From assembly GCF_003815975.1 (NCBI RefSeq), contig NZ_CP033932.1, forward strand, positions 124,001-188,000: DNA of 64,000 bases, read 5' to 3'. The notes beneath the pieces were generated by a model that had not been told where the DNA came from, did no database searches, and saw only the letters and a program-made list of their open reading frames with translations. Shown one piece after another: positions 17,077 to 27,140 of the stretch. The position numbers and the translations under genes were made by a program. Within the stretch, counting starts at the first letter, position 1; each line of letters opens with the position of its first letter. This DNA is from Chryseobacterium bernardetii. GTDB lineage: Bacteria; Bacteroidota; Bacteroidia; Flavobacteriales; Weeksellaceae.

Positions 17077-20000
17077 ATGAAAAAGTTATTAACAGTTTCC
17101 ATACAGAAAAAATGGCTCATACTGGCCCTTTTTATATTATTAGGATTTTTTGGATATTATTCCTGGACCCAACTTTCTGTTGAAGCTTATCCGGATATTG
17201 CAGATACCACTTCACAGGTAGTGACCCAGGTGCAGGGATTAGCGGCAGAAGAAGTAGAACAGCAGATCACCGTTCCCCTGGAAAGAGCTCTTAACGGGAT
17301 TCCGGGAATGCATGTGATGCGAAGTAAAAGTACTTTCGGGCTTTCTATGATTACCATTGTATTTGATGACGGAATTGATGATTATTGGGCAAGACAGCGT
17401 ATTCAGGAAAGATTGGCTGAAGTTTCCCTGCCCTATGGAGCCCAGCCGGGATTAGATCCTTTGACATCGCCCGTAGGAGAAATCTACCGGTATGTAATTG
17501 AAAGTGACAATCACAACCTGAGAGAGCTTACTGATCTCCAGAATTTTGTAATCATTCCCAGGATAAAACAGGTTTCAGGAATTGCAGATGTAACTAATTT
17601 CGGAGGAATTACAACACAATTTCAAATAGAACTTGATCCCAATAAGCTGGAACAGTATGGTCTTACTCTGGCAGAAGTTATTGAAACCATCAGTAAGAAC
17701 AACGCCAGCGCAGGCGGAAGTATGCTTCCCCGCGGAGATCTTGCCTATGTTGTTCGAGGAATCGGATTGATTAAAAATCTTGATGATCTTGGAAAAACCG
17801 TTGTAAAAACAGAAAAAGGAGTTCCTGTTCTTTTAAATGATATTGGAAATCTTAAATATGGAAACCTTGAACGTAAAGGCATTCTTGGCTTTACCGACAG
17901 AGACAGAAATTATAATGAAAGTGTAGGCGGAATTGTCCTGCTGTTAAAAGGGCAAAATCCGTCACAGGTATTGATTGGGGTACACGAAGCAGTAGATGAA
18001 CTCAATAAAAATATTCTTCCGGCTGGGGTAAAAATTCATACTTATCTGGATAGGACAGATCTTGTAAAAACCACTCTTAATACAGTATCCCATACTTTAA
18101 CGGAAGGAATTGTGCTGGTCATTATTATCCTGATTGTGTTCCTTGGAAGCTGGCGGGGAGCTCTTTTAACAGCCATTACGATTCCTTTTTCACTTCTTAT
18201 TGCTTTTATTTTAATGCATTTTACCAATATTCCGGCCAATCTTCTTTCATTAGGTGCTATAGATTTCGGAATTATTGTAGACGGCTCCATTGTAATGCTG
18301 GAAGCTATTCTAAGGCAGAGAGAAGAACATCCCGACAAGGAACTGGAAGAAAAAACAATCATTCAAAAAGCCACTGAAATTGCGAAACCGATATTCTTTT
18401 CAGGAATTATCATCATTACAGCTTACCTGCCTTTATTCGCATTTGAAAGAGTGGAAAAAAAATTATTTACCCCAATGGCATTTACTGTAGGATACGCATT
18501 ATTAGGAGCTTTGGCAGTAGCTTTACTGCTCATTCCGGGACTGGCTTATATGATCTACAGAAAGCCGAGAAAACTCTATCATAACCGATGGCTTGAAAAA
18601 GTAAGCAACGCTTATGGAAAAGGAATTGATAAGATCATGTCTGCTCCCAAAAAGATTTTTATTCCTGCAGGAATTGTATTGCTTGGAGCCGGAATTCTTT
18701 CCTACAGCGTAGGTAAAGATTTTTTACCGGAACTTGACGAAGGTTCTATCTGGCTACAGGTACAGCTTCCACCCGGAATTTCATTGGAAAAAGCTCAGGA
18801 AATGAGTGATTCTCTCCGCATGAAAACAATGAAACACTCCGAGGTTACTTACATTATGGTACAGGCAGGGCGTAATGATGATGGTACCGACCCGTGGACA
18901 GCTTCCCATTTTGAAGTATCGGTAGGCATAAAACCTTATAAAGAATGGCCATCAGGAAAAACAAAAGCAGACCTCATCAAAGAATTGGCAGAAGATTATA
19001 AGAACATGCCAGGTTTCACAGTAGGTTTTTCTCAACCTATGATTGATGGGGTTATGGATAAAATATCTGGTGCTCACAGTGAATTAGTGGTAAAAATCTA
19101 TGGGGACGACTTTGCCGGAACAAGGCAGGTTGCAGAAAATGTTCTTTCCCTTTTAAAAACCGTTCCCGGTTCTGCAGATCTTGCCATTGACCAGGAACCG
19201 CCACTTCCCCAGTTACAGATTATTGCTGACAGAAATAAAATTGCCCAATATGGTCTGAATGTTTCTGATGTTACGGATCTTATTGAAACCGCACTCGGCG
19301 GAAAAGCGGTCTCACAAATCTTCATTGGCAACAAAGTATATGATATTTCCTGCCGTTATGTGGAAAACAGCCGAAATACTCCTGAAAAAATAGGAAATCT
19401 GATGCTGGCCTCTTCTTCGGGAGCAAAAATTCCGCTTTCACAGATTGCCGCCGTAAAACTGAGTACCGGAGAAAGTACCATTACAAGGGAAATGAACAGA
19501 AGACACCTCACTGTAAAACTTAACCTGCGGGGTCGTGACCTTACTTCGTTCATCAACGAAGCACAGAAAAGCATTGAAAAGAATATCCGTTACGATCATG
19601 CAAAATACCAGATCAAGTGGGGCGGGCAGTTTGAAAATAAGAACAGGGCTTATTCAAGATTAGCTGTTATTGTTCCGTTGGCATTAGCTGTTATGTTCCT
19701 GTTGTTGTACGGAGCGTTTGGAACCTTCAGACAGGCATTGGTTTTAATGAGTATTATTCCGCTGGCTTTATTTGGCGGAATGCTGGCCTTAAATATCAGG
19801 GGAATGTCACTCAACGTATCTTCTGCGGTAGGTTTTATTGCTTTGTTTGGAGTGGCTATTCAGAATGGGGTGATTATGGTTTCCCATATCAACACCTTGA
19901 GAAAAACCGGGATTCCGCTTAAATCTTCGGTCATTCAGGGAGCAAAAGACCGTTTCAGACCGGTACTGATGACCGCCTCGGTAGCGATCATTGGATTATT

Positions 20001-20172
20001 GCCTGCTTCCCTGGCAACAGGAATCGGTTCAGATGTACAGAGACCTTTGGCTACCGTGATCGTGTATGGATTAATGTTTTCTACATTCCTTACTTTATTT
20101 GTACTTCCTGCCATTTATTATTTAGCTGAATACCGTTTCGACAAACAAAATGCAATCTCTCATGAAATTTAA
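17077..20172 (+). CDS. heavy-metal-type RND efflux pump (CzcA/CusA family)
   Basis: Inner-membrane proton-driven trimeric exporter, 1031 residues, with the normal 12-segment layout and two large periplasmic loops. TM4 reads AIDFGIIVDGSIVMLE, so Asp396, Gly398 and Asp402 form the DFGxxxDG pattern of divalent-cation (Zn/Co/Ni/Cd) pumps rather than the AIGAxVDA pattern of Cu/Ag pumps. GSDVQRPLATVIVYG near the C-terminus is also typical of the family. The end overlaps the TolC-like gene by 11-23 nt, indicating translational coupling. The exact metal cannot be read from the sequence. Confidence 0.92.
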   Translation: MKKLLTVSIQKKWLILALFILLGFFGYYSWTQLSVEAYPDIADTTSQVVTQVQGLAAEEVEQQITVPLERALNGIPGMHVMRSKSTFGLSMITIVFDDGIDDYWARQRIQERLAEVSLPYGAQPGLDPLTSPVGEIYRYVIESDNHNLRELTDLQNFVIIPRIKQVSGIADVTNFGGITTQFQIELDPNKLEQYGLTLAEVIETISKNNASAGGSMLPRGDLAYVVRGIGLIKNLDDLGKTVVKTEKGVPVLLNDIGNLKYGNLERKGILGFTDRDRNYNESVGGIVLLLKGQNPSQVLIGVHEAVDELNKNILPAGVKIHTYLDRTDLVKTTLNTVSHTLTEGIVLVIIILIVFLGSWRGALLTAITIPFSLLIAFILMHFTNIPANLLSLGAIDFGIIVDGSIVMLEAILRQREEHPDKELEEKTIIQKATEIAKPIFFSGIIIITAYLPLFAFERVEKKLFTPMAFTVGYALLGALAVALLLIPGLAYMIYRKPRKLYHNRWLEKVSNAYGKGIDKIMSAPKKIFIPAGIVLLGAGILSYSVGKDFLPELDEGSIWLQVQLPPGISLEKAQEMSDSLRMKTMKHSEVTYIMVQAGRNDDGTDPWTASHFEVSVGIKPYKEWPSGKTKADLIKELAEDYKNMPGFTVGFSQPMIDGVMDKISGAHSELVVKIYGDDFAGTRQVAENVLSLLKTVPGSADLAIDQEPPLPQLQIIADRNKIAQYGLNVSDVTDLIETALGGKAVSQIFIGNKVYDISCRYVENSRNTPEKIGNLMLASSSGAKIPLSQIAAVKLSTGESTITREMNRRHLTVKLNLRGRDLTSFINEAQKSIEKNIRYDHAKYQIKWGGQFENKNRAYSRLAVIVPLALAVMFLLLYGAFGTFRQALVLMSIIPLALFGGMLALNIRGMSLNVSSAVGFIALFGVAIQNGVIMVSHINTLRKTGIPLKSSVIQGAKDRFRPVLMTASVAIIGLLPASLATGIGSDVQRPLATVIVYGLMFSTFLTLFVLPAIYYLAEYRFDKQNAISHEI

Positions 20173-21421
20173 TTTTTTAATCATAGTATTATGTACCGTT
20201 ACAGGTATATTCATCAACGGCCAGACGGAACACGAACCTATTACCTTCAATGAATATCTGAATGCCGTGAAGAATAAAAACCTTGGTTTTGCTGCACAAA
20301 AATACAATGTAAGCATGGCTGAAGCCTCTATTCTCACTGCCGGAATCTTCCCGGATCCACAAATTGAAATAGAGACCTCTAACAACGGTGTTTCCAAAGA
20401 TATGGGGTACACGATAGGTGGGGCCGTTAGCTGGACTCTTGAGCTTGGTGGTAAAAGAAAAGCCAGAATAGAAACCGCAAAAAATGAAGCTGATTATTCT
20501 AAACTGCAACTGCAGGATTATCTGAGAAATCTTCTTGCTGATGCAACTTTAGGATATATTGAAGCATTAAAAACAAAAGCTTTGCTGAATGTTCAGAAAG
20601 AATCTTATCAAAGTATGTTCAGATTAGCTAAATCTGATAGTATCAGGTATAAATTAGGAGACATTTCCAAAGTAACTTCCCAACAAAGCCGCCTGGAAGC
20701 TTCTTCTTTATTGAATGAAGTCTACCAGCTGGAAGGAACCCAACAACAATCCATCACTGCGCTATCTGACTTTACAGGCAGCGACAGTACCGGCAAAGAA
20801 GTGACCGGGGATCTCAGTGCTTTCAACAGAAATTTTACTTTGAATGACCTCATCACACACGCTTTTAATCAAAGAACTGATCTTTTAGCTTCCAGACAGA
20901 ATATCAATACTGCGGCAAGCCGCGTTAAACTTGAAAAAGCCAATCGTGTAATAGATTTAGGATTAAGTGCAGGAGCCGGACACAATACTATAGCCAATAA
21001 TGAAATTGCTCCCTCTCCGGCTGTTAATACCGTAAAACTGGGAATCAGCGTTCCTTTAAAATTTTCCAACCGTCGGAATGCAGACCTTAAAATTGCAGAA
21101 ATGGGTTATTCACAGGCAGAAGCAGAATACCGACAGATTGAAAACAGCATCAGGACGGAAATAACACAAGCTTATCAACAGTATACTTCTGCTCAAAAAC
21201 AACTACAGCAGTTTGACAATGGCATGTTGAAAGAGGCAGAAAGCATTCTGAAAGGGATTACGTACAGTTATCAGCGGGGAGAAAGTTCCATTCTTGAAGT
21301 GCTCAATGCCCAGAGGACGTATAATGAACTCCGTCAGAATTATTTTCAGCTTCTGGCAGAAAATGCCGCTGCTTTAACAGAACTTGAGCGCAAAGCCGGG
21401 ATCTGGGATATTGATTTTTAA
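20150..21421 (+). CDS. TolC-family outer-membrane channel (CzcC/CusC type)
   Basis: Outer-membrane efflux channel of 423 residues, the final part of the tripartite pump. A signal peptide (FLIIVLCTVTGIFINGQ) is followed by two TolC repeats rich in long helices. Typical stretches are AEASILTAGIFPDPQIE, SWTLELGGKRKARIETA and YQRGESSILEVLNAQRTYNELR. The start may be ATG 20150 or ATG 20162. Both overlap the pump gene, and the second puts the basic residues nearer the hydrophobic core. It is the last gene of the operon; a repeat-like spacer follows. Confidence 0.9.
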   Translation: MQSLMKFNFLIIVLCTVTGIFINGQTEHEPITFNEYLNAVKNKNLGFAAQKYNVSMAEASILTAGIFPDPQIEIETSNNGVSKDMGYTIGGAVSWTLELGGKRKARIETAKNEADYSKLQLQDYLRNLLADATLGYIEALKTKALLNVQKESYQSMFRLAKSDSIRYKLGDISKVTSQQSRLEASSLLNEVYQLEGTQQQSITALSDFTGSDSTGKEVTGDLSAFNRNFTLNDLITHAFNQRTDLLASRQNINTAASRVKLEKANRVIDLGLSAGAGHNTIANNEIAPSPAVNTVKLGISVPLKFSNRRNADLKIAEMGYSQAEAEYRQIENSIRTEITQAYQQYTSAQKQLQQFDNGMLKEAESILKGITYSYQRGESSILEVLNAQRTYNELRQNYFQLLAENAAALTELERKAGIWDIDF

Positions 21422-21505
21422 AGAAGGAAGGAAGAAAGGCGTTTATATTTGTTAAATGATCATTTAAATGTCCATTAATATTCTTTAAAATTGGGGAATA
21501 ATTTC

Positions 21506-21693
21506 AACCATAACAGTCACAAAAACTTTTATTTTTAACACTTTCATTCACTTAAGGAAGTCAAAAAAATACTTACAAAAGTATATATATGAAAACCCAG
21601 AATTTTCATAAAAACCAAAGTGTTCTTCTCAACAGTTTGCATTATAGCTTACTTCTGCTCAAGTGTTATGGAACTTTTGTGACTATTGTGGTT
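21506..21693. repeat. 188-bp MITE-like element with terminal inverted repeats (family R1)
   Basis: The left end (21506-21544, AACCATAACAGTCACAAAA...) and the right end (21661-21693, read inverted AACCACAATAGTCACAAAAG...) are imperfect inverted copies. They share CAGTCACAAAA/TAGTCACAAAA and AACACTT blocks. The interior is AT-rich and encodes no transposase. A 42-codon open frame (21589-21717) crosses it but looks accidental. A related single arm is at 14014-14043. It fits a non-autonomous or REP-like element in the 301-nt gap after the efflux operon. Confidence 0.5.
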
Positions 21694-21722
21694 TATTTTG
21701 GAGTAAATACAAACTAATTCCG

Positions 21723-22178
21723 TTATTTCTTATACTGGGATTCATAAATACCGATCCAGTCATCCACAGTCATTTTCCGGCTTAATTCTGCAATCAGCTC
21801 AAAAGGAATATCTTCAGGTTTTTTGAAGCGTACACAAGATTTCCCCATATCCGGTTTTTTCTTGGAATGTTTAGGATATTCCGCTACAAACCATTCCAAC
21901 AATTCGGGCCTGGAATACAATCCCATATGATACAATGCAATAAAATTCTTTTGGGAAGCCAAGTTAATAAAAGGTAAAGGAGTGCCGGGTGTACAATGAT
22001 AACCCGCAGGATAAGTTTTCAAAGGAACTACCCAGCCTAACATCCCGTAATTGGACATTTCTTCGAAACCTTTGGGCAGATTGTTGTTAATTGCATGATA
22101 AAGTTTTTTAAACAGCTCCTGTCTTTCCTCCGGAATTTTGGAAAGATAATCCTCCAATGAGTTTGATGTAATTTGCAT
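21723..22178 (-). CDS. DUF1801 domain protein (YdhG-like)
   Basis: A 151-residue cytoplasmic protein beginning LEDYLSKIPEERQELFKKLY, with SYGML-like NYGMLGWVVPLKTYPAGYH and MGKSCVRFKKPEDIP. These fit DUF1801, a small alpha/beta fold shared with the YdhG family and of unclear function (some relatives are linked to iron or stress). It appears monocistronic and no partner is suggested by the neighbours. The ATG gives the expected N-terminal length. Confidence 0.8.
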   Translation of the reverse strand: MQITSNSLEDYLSKIPEERQELFKKLYHAINNNLPKGFEEMSNYGMLGWVVPLKTYPAGYHCTPGTPLPFINLASQKNFIALYHMGLYSRPELLEWFVAEYPKHSKKKPDMGKSCVRFKKPEDIPFELIAELSRKMTVDDWIGIYESQYKK

Positions 22179-22405
22179 TTTCAGTAAGTTTTAGAGGTTT
22201 AAATTAATAAAAATTATTGGTTATTTATATGAAGGCAGGAAGAGGCAGCTGGAAATTACTATTCAATGATATTTACTGAAAGCATTGCAAATCAACAGGT
22301 ATTAAGCCTAACAGCATTTCATCTTGCACTCCCATGCTTCTTGCTGTATAAAAAAGCAGCGATACAACAATGTACCGCCGCCCAACTTTATTTACATTAA
22401 AAAAA

Positions 22406-24199
22406 TTATTTTTTGATCGTTTTTACCGTAGACTGAGATCCGTCTTTAAAGTAAAGCGTTACAAAATACAATCCCGAATTCAGCCTGCTCAGATCCAGTT
22501 CTTTTACAGAACCCTCAACTGTTTTCACAGTTCTTCCTGTGGTATCTGTTACGGTTACAGACTTAGTCTCTCTTGTATCAGATATATACAGGACATCCTT
22601 GAACGGATTTGGATGAACCACTGCCTTTTTCACTGTACTGCCCACCTCCGAAGTACTTAGCTGAGCATTTACAACCGTAAAATCATCTACATAGAAATTA
22701 TAATCCATGCCTTCATCCTGTGATCCTGTACTGCCGTAAAATGCAAATACAGTATTGGCGCTGGTATAATTAGCCAAATTGAATGTATATTCAGTAGATG
22801 TATTGGACGGAGCATTATTGATATCCCAGGTTTGTAGAATTGTCCACGTTGTTCCACCATCATTGGAAGCCAGGAAATGAACAACATCATCACTATCCAT
22901 TCCTGAAGGATCCGTATTATAATATTGTGTTACTCCGTAATTAAATTTCACTTTATAGCCACCTGCTGAGAGATTAAAAGGCACTGTTTTAAGCCATCCC
23001 GTTCTGTCTGAGGAATATAAATTCATAAAAGCTGAAGGCCCGTTCGCTGACGCATTCAAAAAACTGCGTGATCCCCAGTAAGAATAATCTGCGCCGGATG
23101 GCCCCGTAGTCGGATCTCCTCCGGTTAAATCATTAGCCCAGCATTGTCCCGGGAAAGTCGTAAAATTATTTGTATATAACGGAACTATTGCACCACACTG
23201 CGTTGTAAATGAATTAGCCAGAGACCATACACTCTTACTTGTTGCTGTACTGCAATTGGCTCTTACCCAATAATAATAAGTTGTACTTGGAGACAAGTTG
23301 TTCAGAGTATAGGACGTTCCGGTAACACTGGAATAATTAGGATTTACATTACTCGCCGGAACTGTGGAATTCGGACTATAATAAATATCATAACTTGTCG
23401 TCTGATTACTTGCAGGAACTGACCATGAAATCTGAGCAGTATTGGCCGTAACTGCGGTTGCACCCACCGTTGTAGGCGCAATACAATCCGTATAAGCATC
23501 AGCTGAAAAAGCAAAAATATTAGAAATTCCGGATCCTGAGCTTTTTGCAACCGTAACACTCTGTATTGGCTTTGCCTGATTAGCTGCATCAATATTTAAA
23601 ACATACTGATACAACCTGGGATTACTGCTATTGGGCTCTAAGTTATCATTATCCCTATTGATCCTTCCAATTCCCTGAATAGCAGCATCACTTCCATAAT
23701 ACCAGTCTGAAAGATTTATACCAGAAAACGTCTGTGTTGAATTATCTGTAAAATTTACGGTAACATCCACAGCAGAAGTCCCGCTGCCACTTGTTGAAAG
23801 CATATACAGTTTAAAAGCAGCCATTGGAGTCGTAAAAACAAGGGTACCATTATCTCCTGCCGTCACAAGCTTTAAAGAATTATTGGAACTTAGGTTTCCT
23901 AACTGAAAGCTCAAACCAGGTGTAGATGCTACTATTGAATTAATGATACCATCCACAGGAATTCCATACGTAAGATCAGGACTTGCAGAGGTAAGTTTAA
24001 AATCCTTAGCTACAAAAGCAAAAGATACTCCATCAACATCTGTTGTGGTAGATACTGAAGAAGATCCTTCCCCGTTGGCAATAACATCTGCAGTAAACCC
24101 TGAGGTAACCGGCATTTTTTGAAAATTTTGAGCGACCATTGCTGATGCTGAAAGAAGAGCAATAACAGGAAAAGCTCTAAAAAATAAATTTATTATCAT
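22406..24199 (-). CDS. secreted fibronectin type III protein with T9SS sorting domain
   Basis: A 597-residue exported protein: signal peptide (residues 1-23, ending SAMVAQ) and a beta-rich N-terminal region (about 24-230). A fibronectin type III domain follows (about 240-335; APTTVGATAVTANTAQISW and LSPSTTYYYWVRANC). Then comes a MAM- or jelly-roll-like domain (about 340-510) with repeated DGGTTW and FYVDDFTV. The C-terminal type IX sorting domain starts VHPNPFKDVLYI and ends in KTIKK. It probably ends up on the cell surface or outside, perhaps as an adhesin. No catalytic motif was recognised. Confidence 0.85.
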   Translation of the reverse strand: MIINLFFRAFPVIALLSASAMVAQNFQKMPVTSGFTADVIANGEGSSSVSTTTDVDGVSFAFVAKDFKLTSASPDLTYGIPVDGIINSIVASTPGLSFQLGNLSSNNSLKLVTAGDNGTLVFTTPMAAFKLYMLSTSGSGTSAVDVTVNFTDNSTQTFSGINLSDWYYGSDAAIQGIGRINRDNDNLEPNSSNPRLYQYVLNIDAANQAKPIQSVTVAKSSGSGISNIFAFSADAYTDCIAPTTVGATAVTANTAQISWSVPASNQTTSYDIYYSPNSTVPASNVNPNYSSVTGTSYTLNNLSPSTTYYYWVRANCSTATSKSVWSLANSFTTQCGAIVPLYTNNFTTFPGQCWANDLTGGDPTTGPSGADYSYWGSRSFLNASANGPSAFMNLYSSDRTGWLKTVPFNLSAGGYKVKFNYGVTQYYNTDPSGMDSDDVVHFLASNDGGTTWTILQTWDINNAPSNTSTEYTFNLANYTSANTVFAFYGSTGSQDEGMDYNFYVDDFTVVNAQLSTSEVGSTVKKAVVHPNPFKDVLYISDTRETKSVTVTDTTGRTVKTVEGSVKELDLSRLNSGLYFVTLYFKDGSQSTVKTIKK

Positions 24200-24412
24200 T
24201 TTATTTACATTTAGATATCAAATTAATAAAAAAATCAATATAAAAACACTATCATTAACAAATAAATAACATTTAACCAAAATAAATTAAATATTATTAT
24301 TAACAACCGTAAAATTACCAACTCTGAAAGTGGATAATAAGCCGTTTCTTCTCATTCTTAATTTTATTATTGGGAAATTAAATCCTATTTTTGTCATACA
24401 AATTTTTGAACA

Positions 24413-25618
24413 ATGCCGAATATTTCAAACAGAGCACTGCATATGCCGCCATCGCCGGTAAGAAAACTGGTTCCCTTTGCGTTACAAGCAAAACAGAAAG
24501 GAATAAAAGTATATCACCTTAATATCGGACAACCTGATATTGAAACTCCGGAAACAGCATTAAATGCTTTAAAGAATATTGATCTTAAAGTATTGGAATA
24601 TGCACTTTCTGAAGGTAACTTAGACTACAGAAAAGCCCTTACAGAATATTACCATTCATTAGGCTTTTCAGATCTGACACCTGATAACTTTATTGTTACC
24701 AATGGTGGTTCTGAAGCGCTGAATTTTGCTATTTCAACTTTGTGCGACGATGGGGATGAAGTAATTATCCCAGAACCTTATTATGCTAACTACAATGGCT
24801 TCACCAGTACATTTGATGTGAATGTTGTAGCTGTTTCATCTACCATTGATACAGGTTTTGCTCTACCTCCTATTGAAGAATTTGAAAAAAAGATCACAGA
24901 AAAAACAAGAGCAATCATCATTTGTAACCCAGGTAACCCAACAGGATATCTTTACACCCGTGAAGAGCTTCAGAAACTTGCTGAGATTGCTTTAAAATAT
25001 GATATTGTAATCATCTCGGACGAGGTGTACAGAGAATATGTATATGATGGAAAACAGCAGATTTCTATCCTTGACTTCCCTGAATTAAAAGAAAACTGCA
25101 TTGTTATTGATTCTGAATCCAAGCGCTATTCCATGTGTGGAGTAAGAATAGGATGTATGGTTACCCGTTCTCAAAAAATCCGTAATGCAGCGATGCTTTT
25201 TGCACAGGCAAGATTAAGCCCTGTTCTTTTAGGACAGATTGCAGCTACTGCGGCTCACCAGAATGACGGAGCTTACATCAGAGCAGTAAGAGAAGAATAT
25301 ACCCACAGAAGAAATATTTTAGTAGACCTGCTAAATGCTATCCCGGGAGTAATCTGCCCTAAGCCGAGAGGTGCTTTCTACTGTGTTGCTGAACTCCCGG
25401 TAGATGATACTGAGAAATTTGCACAGTGGCTTCTTGAATCGTATTCCAACAACAAAGAAACCATTATGGTAGCTCCTGCCGGAGGGTTTTACAGCGATCC
25501 TGAATTGGGTAAAAAGCAAGTAAGAATTGCTTATGTACTGAAAGAAGAAGATCTAAAAAGAAGTGCTGAAATTCTGAAAGATGCTTTAAAAAAGTATAGA
25601 GAAGAATTCAGCCTGTAA
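24413..25618 (+). CDS. PLP-dependent class I aminotransferase
   Basis: A 401-residue fold-type I aminotransferase of the aspartate/aromatic class. Asn172 lies in CNPGNPTG, Asp203 and Tyr206 in SDEVYREY, and the PLP Schiff-base Lys237 in SESKRYSMCGVRIG. The substrate pocket cannot be assigned by eye; aspartate or aromatic amino acids are likely. The ATG is 10 nt behind a -7-like TATTTTTG. It leads a compact operon with a lipoprotein (10-nt gap) and murB (3-nt gap). The same operon start in relatives would support a cell-wall amino-acid role, but this is inference. Confidence 0.9.
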   Translation: MPNISNRALHMPPSPVRKLVPFALQAKQKGIKVYHLNIGQPDIETPETALNALKNIDLKVLEYALSEGNLDYRKALTEYYHSLGFSDLTPDNFIVTNGGSEALNFAISTLCDDGDEVIIPEPYYANYNGFTSTFDVNVVAVSSTIDTGFALPPIEEFEKKITEKTRAIIICNPGNPTGYLYTREELQKLAEIALKYDIVIISDEVYREYVYDGKQQISILDFPELKENCIVIDSESKRYSMCGVRIGCMVTRSQKIRNAAMLFAQARLSPVLLGQIAATAAHQNDGAYIRAVREEYTHRRNILVDLLNAIPGVICPKPRGAFYCVAELPVDDTEKFAQWLLESYSNNKETIMVAPAGGFYSDPELGKKQVRIAYVLKEEDLKRSAEILKDALKKYREEFSL

Positions 25619-25628
25619 ATCATACAAG

Positions 25629-26102
25629 ATGCCGACAACAAAAAATGTATATCTGAAACTCATATTTCCGATCTTTTTGCTGTCGGCATTTTTTTCCTGT
25701 GATTCCAAAAAATCAAAACAGCCTTCCAAAAATGAAATAACCTTCATCAGGCTGTCTCATATTGGAGGAACCCTGGGAGAATACAGGATTATAAAAGCCA
25801 CTAAAGATTCTGTCTTTGCAGAAAAGGGTGCCACTGCCAGTAAAACCCACCAGGAATGGGCTTCAGCAATCAATAAAGATACATGGAACCTGCTCATTTC
25901 TTCAATTAATGTTAAAGATCTTGACAAGATAAAAAGCTCACCAAGCCAGCAGTCTGTAGATGGTATTGATGAGACCTTTCAGATACGCACCTCTAAGAAA
26001 AACCATTTCTTTGTCAACTCTTTTGCCGATCCTGAACATTATAAACAGCTTCAGCAGCTTAAAGAACAACTAGATAAAATTCTTCCCAAAGAATATAAAT
26101 AA
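25629..26102 (+). CDS. hypothetical lipoprotein
   Basis: A 157-residue exported protein with a lipoprotein signal (LIFPIFLLSAFFSC, Cys at about 24). The mature part is Lys/Ser-rich at its start (DSKKSKQPSK) and has no acidic export motif, so it is probably periplasmic. The body (EITFIRLSHIGGTLGEYRIIKATKDSVFAEKG...) alternates strands and helices without a recognised domain. Its place between the aminotransferase and murB, with 3-10 nt gaps, indicates co-expression with peptidoglycan precursor synthesis. Function is unknown. Confidence 0.75.
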   Translation: MPTTKNVYLKLIFPIFLLSAFFSCDSKKSKQPSKNEITFIRLSHIGGTLGEYRIIKATKDSVFAEKGATASKTHQEWASAINKDTWNLLISSINVKDLDKIKSSPSQQSVDGIDETFQIRTSKKNHFFVNSFADPEHYKQLQQLKEQLDKILPKEYK

Positions 26103-26105
26103 AAC

Positions 26106-27119
26106 ATGCAAGAAAACTTTTCCTTAAAGCCTTACAATACATTTGGTGTTGATGCCCAAGCAAAATACTTTGTTGAAATAAACAGCATCGAAGAATTAAG
26201 AGATGCCCTTACTTTTTCAAAAAAAAACACGCTTCCTCTTTTATTTTTGGGAGGTGGAAGCAATATTCTGCTGACAAAAGATTTTGATGGCCTTGCTATT
26301 AAACTTAATTTAAAAGGTATTTCTGAAAAAGACCTCAATGAAAATGAAGTTCTGGTAACTGCAAAAGCAGGCGAAAACTGGCATGAATTCGTGATGTATT
26401 GTCTCAGCAAAAATTACGGCGGACTGGAAAACCTTTCTCTGATTCCCGGTAATGTAGGGACTTCTCCTATGCAAAATATTGGAGCTTACGGAACGGAAAT
26501 CAAAGATGTATTTGTCTGCTGTCAGGTTTTGGATCTGGAAAACTTTGAACTCACCACTTTCGATCTTGAAAAATGCAGGTTTGGTTATAGGGATTCTATC
26601 TTTAAGCAGGAAGGAAAAGGAAGATATATCATTCTGGATGTTACCTTTAAACTCACTAAAAAAGAGCATCAGATTAAAACAGAATACGGAGCTATAACAT
26701 CCGAGCTTGAAAACCTTGGGATTACAAATCCTACGATACAGGATGTCTCTAAAGCCGTCATTAACATCAGGCAAAGTAAGTTACCGGATCCTAAGCAAAT
26801 AGGAAATGCGGGAAGCTTTTTCAAGAACCCAACTATTCCTTTAGTTCAGTTTGAAGATTTAAAACAGAAGTTCAACAATATTCAAGGCTATCCTAACGGC
26901 GATATGGTAAAAGTTCCTGCCGGATGGCTGATTGAACAGTGCGGATGGAAAGGGAAACAGATCGGAAACGTAGCCTCACACAAACTTCAGTCTTTGGTTA
27001 TCATTAATGCAACCGGCAAAGCAACCGGTAAAGAGATTTTTGATTTCTCCACTGAAATCATCAACTCTGTACAGGAAAAATTCGGGATAGGACTTGAACG
27101 GGAAGTGAATATTATATAA
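26106..27119 (+). CDS. murB: UDP-N-acetylmuramate dehydrogenase MurB
   Basis: FAD enzyme that reduces enolpyruvyl-UDP-GlcNAc to UDP-MurNAc using NADPH, the step after MurA. At 337 residues it has the type I (E. coli-like) length. Visible: NTFGV start, FAD-binding FLGGGSNIL (48-55), GNVGTSPMQNIGAYG (116-129), Arg162 in YRDS, the proton donor Ser237 in GNAGSFFKNP and Glu331 in LEREV. It is the last gene of the operon and has its own terminator. murA is 16 kb away in the same window. Confidence 0.96.
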   Translation: MQENFSLKPYNTFGVDAQAKYFVEINSIEELRDALTFSKKNTLPLLFLGGGSNILLTKDFDGLAIKLNLKGISEKDLNENEVLVTAKAGENWHEFVMYCLSKNYGGLENLSLIPGNVGTSPMQNIGAYGTEIKDVFVCCQVLDLENFELTTFDLEKCRFGYRDSIFKQEGKGRYIILDVTFKLTKKEHQIKTEYGAITSELENLGITNPTIQDVSKAVINIRQSKLPDPKQIGNAGSFFKNPTIPLVQFEDLKQKFNNIQGYPNGDMVKVPAGWLIEQCGWKGKQIGNVASHKLQSLVIINATGKATGKEIFDFSTEIINSVQEKFGIGLEREVNII

Positions 27120-27140
27120 CATTCACTTTAGATTATATAA

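Noticed and set aside
17077..20172. Copper/silver specificity (CusA) for the RND pump
   Set aside because: TM4 carries DFGxxxDG, the divalent-cation pattern, and not the Cu/Ag-type motif.
21589..21717. 42-codon open frame MKTQNFHKNQ...
   Set aside because: It crosses the right arm of the MITE-like repeat and reads through inverted-repeat DNA, so it is probably accidental.
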